Shown in pieces: positions 18,148 to 25,869 of a stretch of 47,457 nucleotides of DNA; the first letter of the stretch is position 1, and each line of letters starts with the position of its first letter. A model generated the notes under the pieces. It made no database searches, was not told the origin of the DNA, and saw only the letters and a list, made by a program, of their open reading frames with translations. Source of the DNA: Chloroflexota bacterium (lineage in GTDB: Bacteria; Chloroflexota; Dehalococcoidia; Lucifugimonadales; UBA3495); assembly GCA_022568195.1 (NCBI GenBank), contig JADFFS010000008.1, positions 1-47,457 on the forward strand, given 5' to 3'. The position numbers and the translations under genes were made by a program.

Positions 18148-19170
18148 ATGTCGTCCGAACAGCCCACGGCCTTTGACTATTTGACGCGAGGCCGGTTGCT
18201 TCTGCGGCAAGGCCTGCTGGACCGAGCCATCGAGGACTTCGATGCCGCCGTGGCGTTGGACGACACCCTGGCGGCAGGTTATTACTGCCGCGGTTTGGCC
18301 TACCGGGACGGCGGCGACCTTGACCGGGCCGTGCAGGATTTCACCACCGCCGTGGATGTGGACCCGGAGTACGGTGTGGCCTTCTACGCACGGGGTGTGG
18401 TCCGGCGGCGGTTGGAGCAGTATGAGCAGGCGCTGGTGGACTACAGCCTGGCCATCGACATGAACCAGGAAGACCCCGACTATTACTACGCCCGGGGCGT
18501 CGCCCAGATCGCCCTGCGCCACTATGATCAGGCCATCGACGACTTCCTACAAGCCATCCATCTCAACCCCCAGATGCCCAATGCCTATTACAATCTGGGC
18601 ATCGCCTACCGGGACCTGGGACAGCGGGAGCAAGCCCTGGAGTATTATTCACGGGGCATAGAGCTGAGGCCCACCGACCCGGACTATTACTATGCCCGGG
18701 GCAATCTGTTCAGCGATTCCCATGACTACGAACCGGCGGTGGCCGACTACGGCCAAGCCATTGCGCTGGCGCCCAGTTTCGCCAACGCTTTCTACAACCG
18801 GGGCATAGCCGTGCGCAACCTGGGTCAGCCGGGTAAAGCCATAGAAGACTTCGACCAAGCCCTGCGCCTGGGCCCGACCTTCGCCAATTTGTACCTCAAC
18901 CGGGGCACGGCCCTGAACGACCAGGGAAACCACCAGTCGGCGGTCGACGATTTCAACCGTGCCCTGGAGCTGGACTCGGAGCTGGCGATGGCCTACTTCG
19001 GCCGGGGGAACGCTAAAGTTTGCCTTGAGCAGCTGGAGGAAGCGGCCGAAGATTATGGCCGTGCCGTGCAAATCAACCAGGACTTCGCCGAAGCCCGCAG
19101 GGCACTGGACGCTGTTGAAGCCCAACTGGGGCGCGGCCTGGAAGACCTGCCGGGGAGTTCCCCTGGATAG
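18148..19170 (+). CDS. Tetratricopeptide repeat protein
   Basis: A 340-residue protein made almost wholly of about nine tandem 34-residue TPR units with the consensus A-x-x-x-Y-x-x-(R/L)G-x-A. Examples are AGYYCRGLAYRDGGDLDRA, AFYARGVVRRRLEQYEQA, AYYNLGIAYRDLGQREQA and AFYNRGIAVRNLGQPGKA. No signal peptide or other domain is present, so it is probably a cytoplasmic protein-interaction scaffold. GAGGAG lies very close to the ATG (about two bases), which is tighter than usual. Partners are unknown. It is followed 42 bases later by tenA. Confidence 0.9.
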   Translation: MSSEQPTAFDYLTRGRLLLRQGLLDRAIEDFDAAVALDDTLAAGYYCRGLAYRDGGDLDRAVQDFTTAVDVDPEYGVAFYARGVVRRRLEQYEQALVDYSLAIDMNQEDPDYYYARGVAQIALRHYDQAIDDFLQAIHLNPQMPNAYYNLGIAYRDLGQREQALEYYSRGIELRPTDPDYYYARGNLFSDSHDYEPAVADYGQAIALAPSFANAFYNRGIAVRNLGQPGKAIEDFDQALRLGPTFANLYLNRGTALNDQGNHQSAVDDFNRALELDSELAMAYFGRGNAKVCLEQLEEAAEDYGRAVQINQDFAEARRALDAVEAQLGRGLEDLPGSSPG

Positions 19171-19212
19171 CTCGCGGGATGATGGGCAAGCGACCTAATT
19201 TCTGGAGGCCTG

Positions 19213-19872
19213 ATGGTAGCCGAAAGTTTTAGCGCCCAATTACGCGCCGAAGCCGAGCCCATGTGGCGGCAGATATTTGCCCAGCCGTTCTTAAGGGAAA
19301 TCAAGGACGGGACGCTGCCCCTGGAGAAATTCCAGTACTACCTGGGCCAGGACTACCTCTATCTAGAGGGGTTCGCCCGGACCGTCTCCCTGGCCCTGGC
19401 CAAGGCCCCCGACGCCCAAACCCTGGAAGACCTGTCCCACCGGGTATTGACGCCCGTGGAACGCCCCCTGCACCACAAGCTGGTTGCCGAGGCGGGGTTG
19501 ACCATGGATGACGTTCGCCAGGTACGGCGCTCGCCCACCAACACCGCTTATGTCAACCACATGCTGACCACCGCGTCGCTATACGGGCTGGGCCCCACCG
19601 CCGCGGCTTTGCTGCCTTGCCCATGGACCTACCACCTGTTAAGGGAAGAGGTGGGCCAGTCGGAGCACCCGTTGTACGGCCAGTGGACCTCGTTCTACGT
19701 GGCCGGGCTTCTTGAAGGTAGCGTCGAGGCCTGGCGGGGTTTCGTGGACCAAGCAGCCCGGGAGGCGGGGCCCCAGGAGCTGGAGGCCATGCGTGAGGCG
19801 TTCATGGTCAGCAGCCGCTACGAGTACATGTTCTGGGACATGGCCTACCGCATGGAGCAGTGGCCGGTTTAG
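19213..19872 (+). CDS. tenA: TenA/thiaminase II family protein
   Basis: A 219-residue all-helical TenA-family protein. The residues expected from Bacillus subtilis TenA (Asp44, Cys135, Glu205) align as Asp47 in YLGQDYLYL, Cys136 in LLPCPWTY, and Glu204 in SRYEYMFWDMAY. Thiaminase II hydrolyses thiamine or, in salvage, aminopyrimidine precursors such as aminomethyl-HMP to HMP. No THI-box riboswitch was recognised upstream. The window also encodes two ThDP-dependent enzymes (the OFOR at 23.6-27.0 kb and the enzyme at 39.3 kb), so thiamine salvage has plausible users, but the genes are not linked. Confidence 0.88.
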   Translation: MVAESFSAQLRAEAEPMWRQIFAQPFLREIKDGTLPLEKFQYYLGQDYLYLEGFARTVSLALAKAPDAQTLEDLSHRVLTPVERPLHHKLVAEAGLTMDDVRQVRRSPTNTAYVNHMLTTASLYGLGPTAAALLPCPWTYHLLREEVGQSEHPLYGQWTSFYVAGLLEGSVEAWRGFVDQAAREAGPQELEAMREAFMVSSRYEYMFWDMAYRMEQWPV

Positions 19873-20035
19873 TGGCGCAGGCCCCTCCATCTTCTCCCCC
19901 GCTGTCGGCCAGCAACCGTCAAGCCGGGCGGTTTCGAGGGGACAGCCAAGTGAATTTTTGTCTCTTGTATTTTGCTAACCCCGTGTGCGTGTTTCTAATA
20001 TATGGGCACGTGTTCATCTAACCCAAGCGAAAATG

Positions 20036-20123
20036 TCATGCTGAGCCAGCCGCAGCGGCGAAGCATCTGGGGTGGGGGTACCACCCGGCCCCAGACCCTT
20101 CGCTACGCTCAGGGTGACACTGA
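20036..20123. repeat. Dispersed long inverted repeat, family D
   Basis: GTCATGCTGAGC...CGAAGCATCTGGGG on the left is the imperfect complement of CCCCAGACCCTTCGC...GCTCAGGGTGACAC on the right, with a loop of about ten bases. It occupies the middle of the 304-base gap after tenA, which shows no other feature. Confidence 0.7.
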
Positions 20124-20176
20124 AAAACTTGCACATCGGGCTAGCGAATTAAGGTCAGAGATTTAGGAGGTGTACC

Positions 20177-20974
20177 ATGCCCAAAGCGCCGGTCAACGGA
20201 ATAGAGCTTTACTACGAGTCCCACGGTGAGGGACCAGCCATCGTATTCGCCCACGGGCGCGGCGGCAACCACATGAGCTGGTGGCAGCAGGTGCCCGCGT
20301 TCAGGGAGGAGTACCGCTGCATCACCTTCGACCACCGGGGCTGGGGGGCTTCCTCCGATTCAGCGAATCCCCGGGGACGGAGCGCTTTTGTCGAAGACCT
20401 GGGGGGGTTGCTGGACCACCTTGGAGTCGACCGGACTTTTCTGGTGGCTCAGTCGATGGGTGGTCTGACCTGCCTGGGATTTGCTTTGGCTCATCCCCAG
20501 CGGGTGATGGGGCTGGTCTTGGGGGACACCACCGGCGGGGTTGGAGACCCTGCGGTCATGGAGGCGATCCGCGACGTCAATCCTCCGGCCGGGGGATTGG
20601 GGCGGACCCTCTCCGCCGGATTCATAGACCAGCATCCAGACATGGCCTTCTTGTATCAGCAGATCGAGGGACTCAATCCGGAGCTGCCGGTCAATGAGAT
20701 TTCCCCGGCCTTTCGCGACCCCAGCGGCCCGCAAGCGGCCGATCTGGCTGGCTTCAAGGTCCCTACCCTGCTGATCGTGGGTGAGGAAGACCTGATCTTT
20801 CCGCCCAAAGTAATCCGCGCAACCCATGAGCTGATCCCCGGATCGCGCCTGGAAGTGGTGCCCGGAGCGGCTCATTCCACCCATTTAGAGAAACCCCAGG
20901 TGTTCAACCGGTTGATCAACGAATTCTTGGTCCAAGTGAACGCCGCCAGTCCAGCCGCCGCCACGGCGGATTAA
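20177..20974 (+). CDS. Alpha/beta hydrolase
   Basis: A 265-residue alpha/beta hydrolase. The oxyanion HG motif is FAHGRGGNHMSWW near residue 24, the nucleophile elbow AQSMGG carries Ser93, and the likely acid and base are Asp205 (VGEEDLIFPP) and His233 (PGAAHSTH), with normal spacing. The cap domain is short. The closest functional types are esterases, enol-lactone hydrolases or C-C hydrolases of aromatic degradation, which cannot be separated by eye. AGGAGGT precedes the ATG. It is convergent with the FMN oxidase, and a perfect hairpin lies between them. Confidence 0.87.
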   Translation: MPKAPVNGIELYYESHGEGPAIVFAHGRGGNHMSWWQQVPAFREEYRCITFDHRGWGASSDSANPRGRSAFVEDLGGLLDHLGVDRTFLVAQSMGGLTCLGFALAHPQRVMGLVLGDTTGGVGDPAVMEAIRDVNPPAGGLGRTLSAGFIDQHPDMAFLYQQIEGLNPELPVNEISPAFRDPSGPQAADLAGFKVPTLLIVGEEDLIFPPKVIRATHELIPGSRLEVVPGAAHSTHLEKPQVFNRLINEFLVQVNAASPAAATAD

Positions 20975-20992
20975 AGCGGGAATTCTAAACCT

Positions 20993-21027
20993 GTAGGGGC
21001 GTCCCGATACCATCGGGACGCCCCTAC
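20993..21027. repeat. Perfect family A hairpin between convergent genes
   Basis: GTAGGGGCGTCCCGAT and ATCGGGACGCCCCTAC are perfect 16-base arms with a three-base loop. It sits between the stop codons of two convergent genes and could end transcription from both sides, although no T run follows it. Confidence 0.8.
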
Positions 21028-21054
21028 GCAATCACATATGTTGTGGCCACCGGT

Positions 21055-22152
21055 TTACGGCGCCATGGTTCCCGGACCCCAACCGTAGGGTATGTTGATC
21101 AGGTTGGACTCCAGGTCCCTCACCGAGGTCTGGCCGCAATAGGCCATGGCCCGCGTCACCTCTTCCCGTAGCAGCTCCAGGACGCCGTGGACTCCGTTGG
21201 CGCCGTCCACCGCCAGCCCCCAGAACAGGGGCCGGCCGATGGCCACCGCCCTGGCGCCCAGGGCCAGGGCCTTGAGCACGTCGCTGCCTCGTCTAACCCC
21301 CGAGTCCACGTAGACCTCTGCCCGGCCTTTGGCCGCGTCGACCACCTCGGGCACCATCTCGATGGCTCCCATGGTTGAGTCCAACTGGCGTCCGCCGTGG
21401 GTGGAGACCTGGATGCCATCGACGCCGCTCTCCACCGCGATGTGGGCATCTTCAGCCGTTCGGATGCCCTTCAAGACCAATGGCAGGGAAGTCAGCCCGC
21501 GCAGCCACTCCAGCTCCTTCCAAGTAATCGGGACCGCCCGCGACACCGCCCAACCTGGTGTCTCATCGGTGCCGCTGATCTCGCTCTCCGGCCGGTCCAT
21601 CGCCCGGAAGTTGCCCAGCTCAAAGGCCCGTGTGTGCTGGTTGCGCAGGTCCCGCTCCTTGGGACTCGGCACGGGGGTATCCACGGTCAGGCAAATCGCC
21701 TTGAATCCTGCTTCTTCAGCCCGGTGGACCAGCATCTCGGTCAGGTCGTAGCCGCGGTGGTATAGCTGGAACCACAGAGGGCCCGTCGCGGCCTCGGACA
21801 CCTCTTCCATGCTGTAATTGGATGATGTGCTGAGCTCCATAAGGGTGTTGGACATCCCGGCGCCACGGACGGTGGCAAGCTCCCCATCGGGATGGGCTAC
21901 CATGTGGCTGCCGGCCGGGGCAATCATCACCGGCAGGCTGATCTCCTCTCCCAACACCGTGGTGGAAATGTCGATCTCGCCAATGTCCCGCAGGAACCGT
22001 GGCCGCAGGGTTAGCTCCTCGAAGGCCGTGCGGTTGCGGCGGGTGGTGAACTCGTCCATGGAACCGGCGTCGATGAAGTCCCAGGTGTTGTGGGGCAGGA
22101 CCTGCTTGGCCCTGGCCTCGTAGTCGTAGAGGTTGATTGGGTCCAGGGGCAT
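21055..22152 (-). CDS. FMN-dependent alpha-hydroxy-acid oxidase, copy 2
   Basis: A 365-residue TIM-barrel flavoprotein of the glycolate/lactate oxidase family. Matches to spinach glycolate oxidase residues are Tyr131 (FQLY), Asp158 (LTVDTP), Lys228 (LVLKGI), the catalytic base His252 and Arg255 in STHGGRQLD. The residue matching Tyr24, which binds the substrate carboxylate, is Phe26, so the substrate may not be glycolate. A strong AAGGAGGT precedes the ATG. It oxidises an L-2-hydroxyacid to the 2-oxoacid with O2 or another acceptor. It is a tandem paralogue of the gene at 22244-23341 and the last of a six-gene co-directional run that begins with gntR. Confidence 0.9.
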   Translation of the reverse strand: MPLDPINLYDYEARAKQVLPHNTWDFIDAGSMDEFTTRRNRTAFEELTLRPRFLRDIGEIDISTTVLGEEISLPVMIAPAGSHMVAHPDGELATVRGAGMSNTLMELSTSSNYSMEEVSEAATGPLWFQLYHRGYDLTEMLVHRAEEAGFKAICLTVDTPVPSPKERDLRNQHTRAFELGNFRAMDRPESEISGTDETPGWAVSRAVPITWKELEWLRGLTSLPLVLKGIRTAEDAHIAVESGVDGIQVSTHGGRQLDSTMGAIEMVPEVVDAAKGRAEVYVDSGVRRGSDVLKALALGARAVAIGRPLFWGLAVDGANGVHGVLELLREEVTRAMAYCGQTSVRDLESNLINIPYGWGPGTMAP

Positions 22153-22177
22153 GATTACCTCCTTTGGTTGGAGCGGT

Positions 22178-22200
22178 CAGCCGTCAGCTATCAGCGGTCA
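22178..22200. repeat. Short family C repeat segment
   Basis: GTCAGCCGTCAGCTATCAGC lies in the 91-base gap between the two FMN oxidases and matches the family C arms at 14716-14786. Confidence 0.45.
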
Positions 22201-22243
22201 GCCTTGCGCGGTAGGCAGGTTGAGGGAAACGGACCTGTCCCGG

Positions 22244-23341
22244 CTAGGGCGCCATCCTGTTGGGGCCCCAGTCGTTTGGTATGTTGATAAGGTTGGACTC
22301 CAGGTCCTTCACCGAGGTCTGGCCGCAGTAGGCCATGGCCCGGTTCACCTCTTCCCGCAGCAGCTCCAGCACGCCGTGGACCCCTTCGGCGCCGTTGACC
22401 GCCAACCCCCAGAACAAGGGACGGCCGATGCCCACCGCCGTGACGCCCAAGGCCAGGGCCTTGATCACGTCGCTGCCCCGGCGCACCCCAGAGTCCACGT
22501 AGATTTCCGCCTGGCCCTTGGCCGCTTCAACGATCTCCGGCACCATCTCTATAGCGCCCATGGTCATGTCCAACTGGCGTCCGCCGTGGGTGGAAACCTG
22601 GATGCCGTTGACGCCGCTCTCCACCGCTATGTGGGCGTCTTCAGCCGTTCGGATGCCCTTCAAGACCAATGGCAGGGAGGTCAGCCCGCGCAGCCACTCC
22701 AGTTCACTCCAGGTAAGGGGAATGGTGCGCGAGACTTGCCAACCGGGCGTCTCATCGGTGCCGCTGATCTCGCTTTGGGGCCGGTCCACTCCCCGGAAAT
22801 TGGCCAGCTCGTGGGTGCGCTGGTAATTGTTGCGTAAATCCCTTTCCTTGGGGCTGGGCGCCGGAGTGTCCACCGTCAGGCAAATCGCCTTAAAGCCGGC
22901 TTCCTCCGCCCGGTGGACCAGCATCTCCGTCAGGTCGTAACCGCGGTGGTATAGCTGGAACCACAAAGGTCCGGTGGCGGCTTCGGACACCTCTTCCATG
23001 CTGTAGTTGGAGCCGGTGCTGAGCATCATCAGCGTGTTGGACATCCCCGCACCCCGGACCGTGGCCAGTTCCCCGTCGGGGTGGGCTTTCAGGTGGCTTC
23101 CGGCCGGACATATAAACACGGGCAGGCTAATTTCCTCCCCCAGCATGGTCGTGGAAATATCCACATCGCCGATGTCCCGCAGGAACCGTGGCCGCAGTGT
23201 CAGGGCCTCGAAGGCCGTGCGGTTGCGCCGGGTGGTGAACATGTCCATGGCCCCGGCCTCGATGGTATCCCAGTCGTTGTGGGGGATGACCATCCGGGCC
23301 CGTTCTTCGTAGTCGTAAAGGTTGATTGGGTCCAGGCTCAT
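22244..23341 (-). CDS. FMN-dependent alpha-hydroxy-acid oxidase, copy 1
   Basis: A 365-residue paralogue of the downstream oxidase, equal in length and closely similar throughout (most blocks identical). It keeps Tyr131, Asp158, Lys228, His252 and Arg255 of the family, but the position matching glycolate oxidase Tyr24 is Thr26 here and Phe26 in copy 2. Other differences cluster at residues 80-90 and 172-186. This points to gene duplication with divergence at the substrate pocket. AGGAGG precedes the ATG. It lies 289 bases downstream of the OFOR beta gene on the same strand. The product 2-oxoacid could feed the OFOR if the substrate is glycolate or glyoxylate, which is unproven. Confidence 0.9.
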   Translation of the reverse strand: MSLDPINLYDYEERARMVIPHNDWDTIEAGAMDMFTTRRNRTAFEALTLRPRFLRDIGDVDISTTMLGEEISLPVFICPAGSHLKAHPDGELATVRGAGMSNTLMMLSTGSNYSMEEVSEAATGPLWFQLYHRGYDLTEMLVHRAEEAGFKAICLTVDTPAPSPKERDLRNNYQRTHELANFRGVDRPQSEISGTDETPGWQVSRTIPLTWSELEWLRGLTSLPLVLKGIRTAEDAHIAVESGVNGIQVSTHGGRQLDMTMGAIEMVPEIVEAAKGQAEIYVDSGVRRGSDVIKALALGVTAVGIGRPLFWGLAVNGAEGVHGVLELLREEVNRAMAYCGQTSVKDLESNLINIPNDWGPNRMAP

Positions 23342-23503
23342 GACTTCCTCCTGCCGGGGGTTATTGCCCTCCCATTCCCAAACCCTTGTCCCTTTCAGTA
23401 GGTCACACCCCGAATTTGTGCGGAATCAAACGTCCCCTACTCTAGCGTTAGAGATGCGCCCTGGCAAGCCCTGCATCCGTGATGAAAAACATCACGCAAA
23501 AAA

Positions 23504-23595
23504 GTAGGGGTGGGTTTCAAACCCACCCCTACACCTGGACAACAGGAACCAACAGGAACCAACAGGGGCATCCCTACGTGATCGGGACGCCCCTA
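23504..23595. repeat. Two family A palindromes and short direct repeats
   Basis: The first unit, GTAGGGGTGGGT...ACCCACCCCTAC at 23504-23532, is a clean hairpin. The second, around 23563-23595, is degenerate (GGGGC...GCCCCTAC). Between them AACAGGAACC is repeated at 23541-23560 and starts again at 23561. These fill most of the gap between the OFOR beta gene and the FMN oxidase and could attenuate readthrough. Confidence 0.65.
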
Positions 23596-23630
23596 CACCT
23601 GACGTTTTATTTGATAATTTGCTGCGGCGG

Positions 23631-24638
23631 TTACTCGCTCGTCTGGCTGAAGGGGATGATACCGGGAATCCACCACTTCTCCCAGCTGGCGTCCACCTTG
23701 TCCTGGAAGTACTTGATGTCCTCCTCGATAAAGTGAGCGAACCGGCCCTGGCGCATCAGGTAGTCTTCCACCGGCTTCCGTTTCCGGATGCCCTTGGCGA
23801 TAGCGCGGGACGGCCCGTTGAGGATCACCTCGCCGTCGATGATCTCGTACTGGACCCACAAACCGGTTTCAATAGCCAGCATTCCCAGCTCGTGGGAGTA
23901 CTTTGGGTCATAGTCCCAGCCCTTGGGGCAGGGATCTATGCTGTGTATGAAGGTGGGTCCGCCGATGGTCAAGGCCCGGCGGATTTTGTTGTTGAAATCC
24001 AACCCGTAGGACCCGCAGGCCGTGGCTACGTAGCGGCAGTTGGGATGGCCCACGGCCAGCATGGGGGCCATGTTCTTCTTCCACCGCGTGTTCATTATGC
24101 GGTGTTTCTTGCCCGGAGGGCTGAAGGTGGTGTTGGCGCCATAGGGAGTGCCCCCGGACGCTTGGATGTCGGTGTTGGCGTAGGATTCGTTGTCGTAGCA
24201 CAGGATCAGCAGGTTGTACTCATCGTGCTGCAAGGCAGCCGAGATGGCCGACAGACCCATGTCCATTCCGCCACCGTCGCCGCAGAAAGCGATCACGTTG
24301 ATGGGCTCCTTCTGCATCTTGCCCTTGCGCATCATGGAGGCCAGCCCGGCGGCCGTGCCGGTGGCAGCGGAGCCGGAGGACCCCAACTGAGTGTGCATCC
24401 AGGGCACAACCCAGGGAGTGCTGTAGTAGGTGGTGTTGGCCACGTACATACATCCGGTGCTGCCCAGCACGATGGTGCGGGGTCCTGCTGCCTTGATCAT
24501 CAGCCGCATCACCAAGGCGGACTCGCAGCCCTGGCAGGTGCGGTGGCCGGAAGTGAACTGCTCCTCAAGAGGTATATTCTTGACACCTTTGATCTGGGGA
24601 AGGTCCTGTACGTGGGGAAGGTCCTGTACGGTAGTCAT
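23631..24638 (-). CDS. 2-oxoacid:ferredoxin oxidoreductase beta subunit (oxalate oxidoreductase-like)
   Basis: A 335-residue ThDP-binding subunit. Iron-sulfur ligands are expected at C35 and C38 (TCQGC), C63 (TGCMYV) and C237 (DPCPKGW). The ThDP/Mg2+ motif is GDGGGMDMG at 120-128 with YDNESYANTDIQ at 148-159. It carries the site where the 2-oxoacid is decarboxylated and electrons pass to the cluster. The N-terminus contains a perfect 18-base tandem duplication encoding VQDLPH/VQDLPQ. It begins five bases after the alpha subunit stop codon, so translation is probably coupled. Substrate assignment to oxalate rests on the alpha subunit. Confidence 0.88.
   Translation of the reverse strand: MTTVQDLPHVQDLPQIKGVKNIPLEEQFTSGHRTCQGCESALVMRLMIKAAGPRTIVLGSTGCMYVANTTYYSTPWVVPWMHTQLGSSGSAATGTAAGLASMMRKGKMQKEPINVIAFCGDGGGMDMGLSAISAALQHDEYNLLILCYDNESYANTDIQASGGTPYGANTTFSPPGKKHRIMNTRWKKNMAPMLAVGHPNCRYVATACGSYGLDFNNKIRRALTIGGPTFIHSIDPCPKGWDYDPKYSHELGMLAIETGLWVQYEIIDGEVILNGPSRAIAKGIRKRKPVEDYLMRQGRFAHFIEEDIKYFQDKVDASWEKWWIPGIIPFSQTSE
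24595..24630. repeat. Perfect 18-bp tandem duplication inside the OFOR beta gene
   Basis: TGGGGAAGGTCCTGTACG occurs twice without a gap, adding six codons near the N-terminus of the beta subunit without changing frame. It is consistent with replication slippage. Confidence 0.9.
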
Positions 24639-24642
24639 ATCT

Positions 24643-25869
24643 TTAATCCCTCACTCCTATCCAGGTGCATTCTTGTTCGATTTTGCCGGTATCGATGGCC
24701 TTCTGGACGATATCAACCATTTCATTTACGTTGGTTACGTGGACCTCTCGACCGCCCAGTCCCGCGATGAAATTCAGCATCAAGGGCCGTTTTTCCACAG
24801 GGTACATCGCCGACCGAAGCTCGTGGAACAGGACCCCGCCAAAGGACGGAGAACCGAATGAGTAGTCGCGGTCGACTACGCACACAGCCTTGCAATTGGA
24901 CAGGACCTGGCGCACCTCCTCGGTGGGGAAGGGCCGGAAGAACTTTATGCGGACAAACCCGACCTTCCTGCCGGCCTCCCGCATCCTGCGGATCGCTACC
25001 TTAACCGGCAGCGCCAAGGTGCCCATGCCGACGATAATAATCTCAGCGTCCTCGGTCATGTATTCTTCAATGAAAGCGCTGGGGTCGCCCCGCTTGAAGG
25101 TCCTTTTGAAGTCGTCGTAGGCTTCCCGGATCACCCCGACCGACCGTTGCATGGCCGCGTCGGACTGCCGGCGAAGCTCCATGAGCCAGTCTTCGTTCAC
25201 CTGAGGGGCTATCGTGATTGGGTTGTCCGGATGAAGCTGGAGCGTACCCCGGCTATAAGGTGGCAGGTACCCTCGTACTTGCTCATTGGTGGGAACGTTG
25301 ACGATGGCCTGAGAGTGGGTAAGGAAGGAGCCGTCGCAACTGATGGCGAAGGGCAGCAAGACCGAGGGGTCCTCGGCCACCCGCCAGGCCAGCAAAGCGG
25401 TGTCCAGGGCTTCCTGCGCCGTGGCGACCCAGTAAAGCATCCAGCCCAGGTCCCGTACGGCCAGGGCGTCGTTGTGCTCGACACCGAAGGCCCCAGGGTC
25501 GTCCAGGGCCCGGTTTCCTACCATGGCTACCACCGGCATGCGCAGGCCGGCGGTGACGGTGATGGCCTCGAAGGCGTAGAACCAGCCGACGCCGCTGGAG
25601 CCGGAGAAGGTCCTGGCGCCCACGGCGGAGGCGTGCTTGACGATCTCGAACTGGGAGTGCTCGCTCTCGGCAATGATGAAATCGCAATCGAAGGCCCCGT
25701 CGGCCTTGAGCTTGGAGACGTACTGCATCACGGTGTCGTAAGGCCGGATGGGGTATGCGGTGATGACGTCTACGTCGGCTAGGGCGCAGGCGATGGCGAT
25801 GGCCTCGCTGCCGCTGATGAGCTCCTCTTTCTCGACTGGGTATAAATCCGCTATTTGCGTGGTCGTCAT
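24643..25869 (-). CDS. 2-oxoacid:ferredoxin oxidoreductase alpha subunit with oxalate-type YPIRPYD motif
   Basis: A 408-residue alpha subunit of the PFOR superfamily: ISGSEAIAIACALADVDVITAYPIRPYD, FIIAESEHSQFE, GARTFSGSSGVGWFYAFEA, MVGNRALDDPGAF and HNDALAVRDLGW in family order. Pyruvate enzymes have YPITP here; the YPIRPYD form is, as I recall, specific to Moorella oxalate oxidoreductase. Recalled oxalate-site residues Arg31, Arg109, Asp112 and Phe117 of that enzyme map to Arg42, Arg120, Asp123 and Phe128, a constant offset of 11. The likely reaction is oxalate to two CO2 with reduced ferredoxin. The start codon overlaps the stop codon of the gamma-delta gene (TAATG). Oxygen sensitivity in an aerobe would need protection. 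Confidence 0.82.
   Translation of the reverse strand: MTTTQIADLYPVEKEELISGSEAIAIACALADVDVITAYPIRPYDTVMQYVSKLKADGAFDCDFIIAESEHSQFEIVKHASAVGARTFSGSSGVGWFYAFEAITVTAGLRMPVVAMVGNRALDDPGAFGVEHNDALAVRDLGWMLYWVATAQEALDTALLAWRVAEDPSVLLPFAISCDGSFLTHSQAIVNVPTNEQVRGYLPPYSRGTLQLHPDNPITIAPQVNEDWLMELRRQSDAAMQRSVGVIREAYDDFKRTFKRGDPSAFIEEYMTEDAEIIIVGMGTLALPVKVAIRRMREAGRKVGFVRIKFFRPFPTEEVRQVLSNCKAVCVVDRDYSFGSPSFGGVLFHELRSAMYPVEKRPLMLNFIAGLGGREVHVTNVNEMVDIVQKAIDTGKIEQECTWIGVRD

Noticed and set aside
19171-19212. TPP riboswitch ahead of tenA
   Set aside because: The 42-base gap is too short and lacks the conserved THI-box core.
23619-24770. 383-residue plus-strand frame
   Set aside because: It is antisense to the OFOR beta and alpha genes, which have clear motifs; composition (Gly/His-rich) is typical of a shadow frame.
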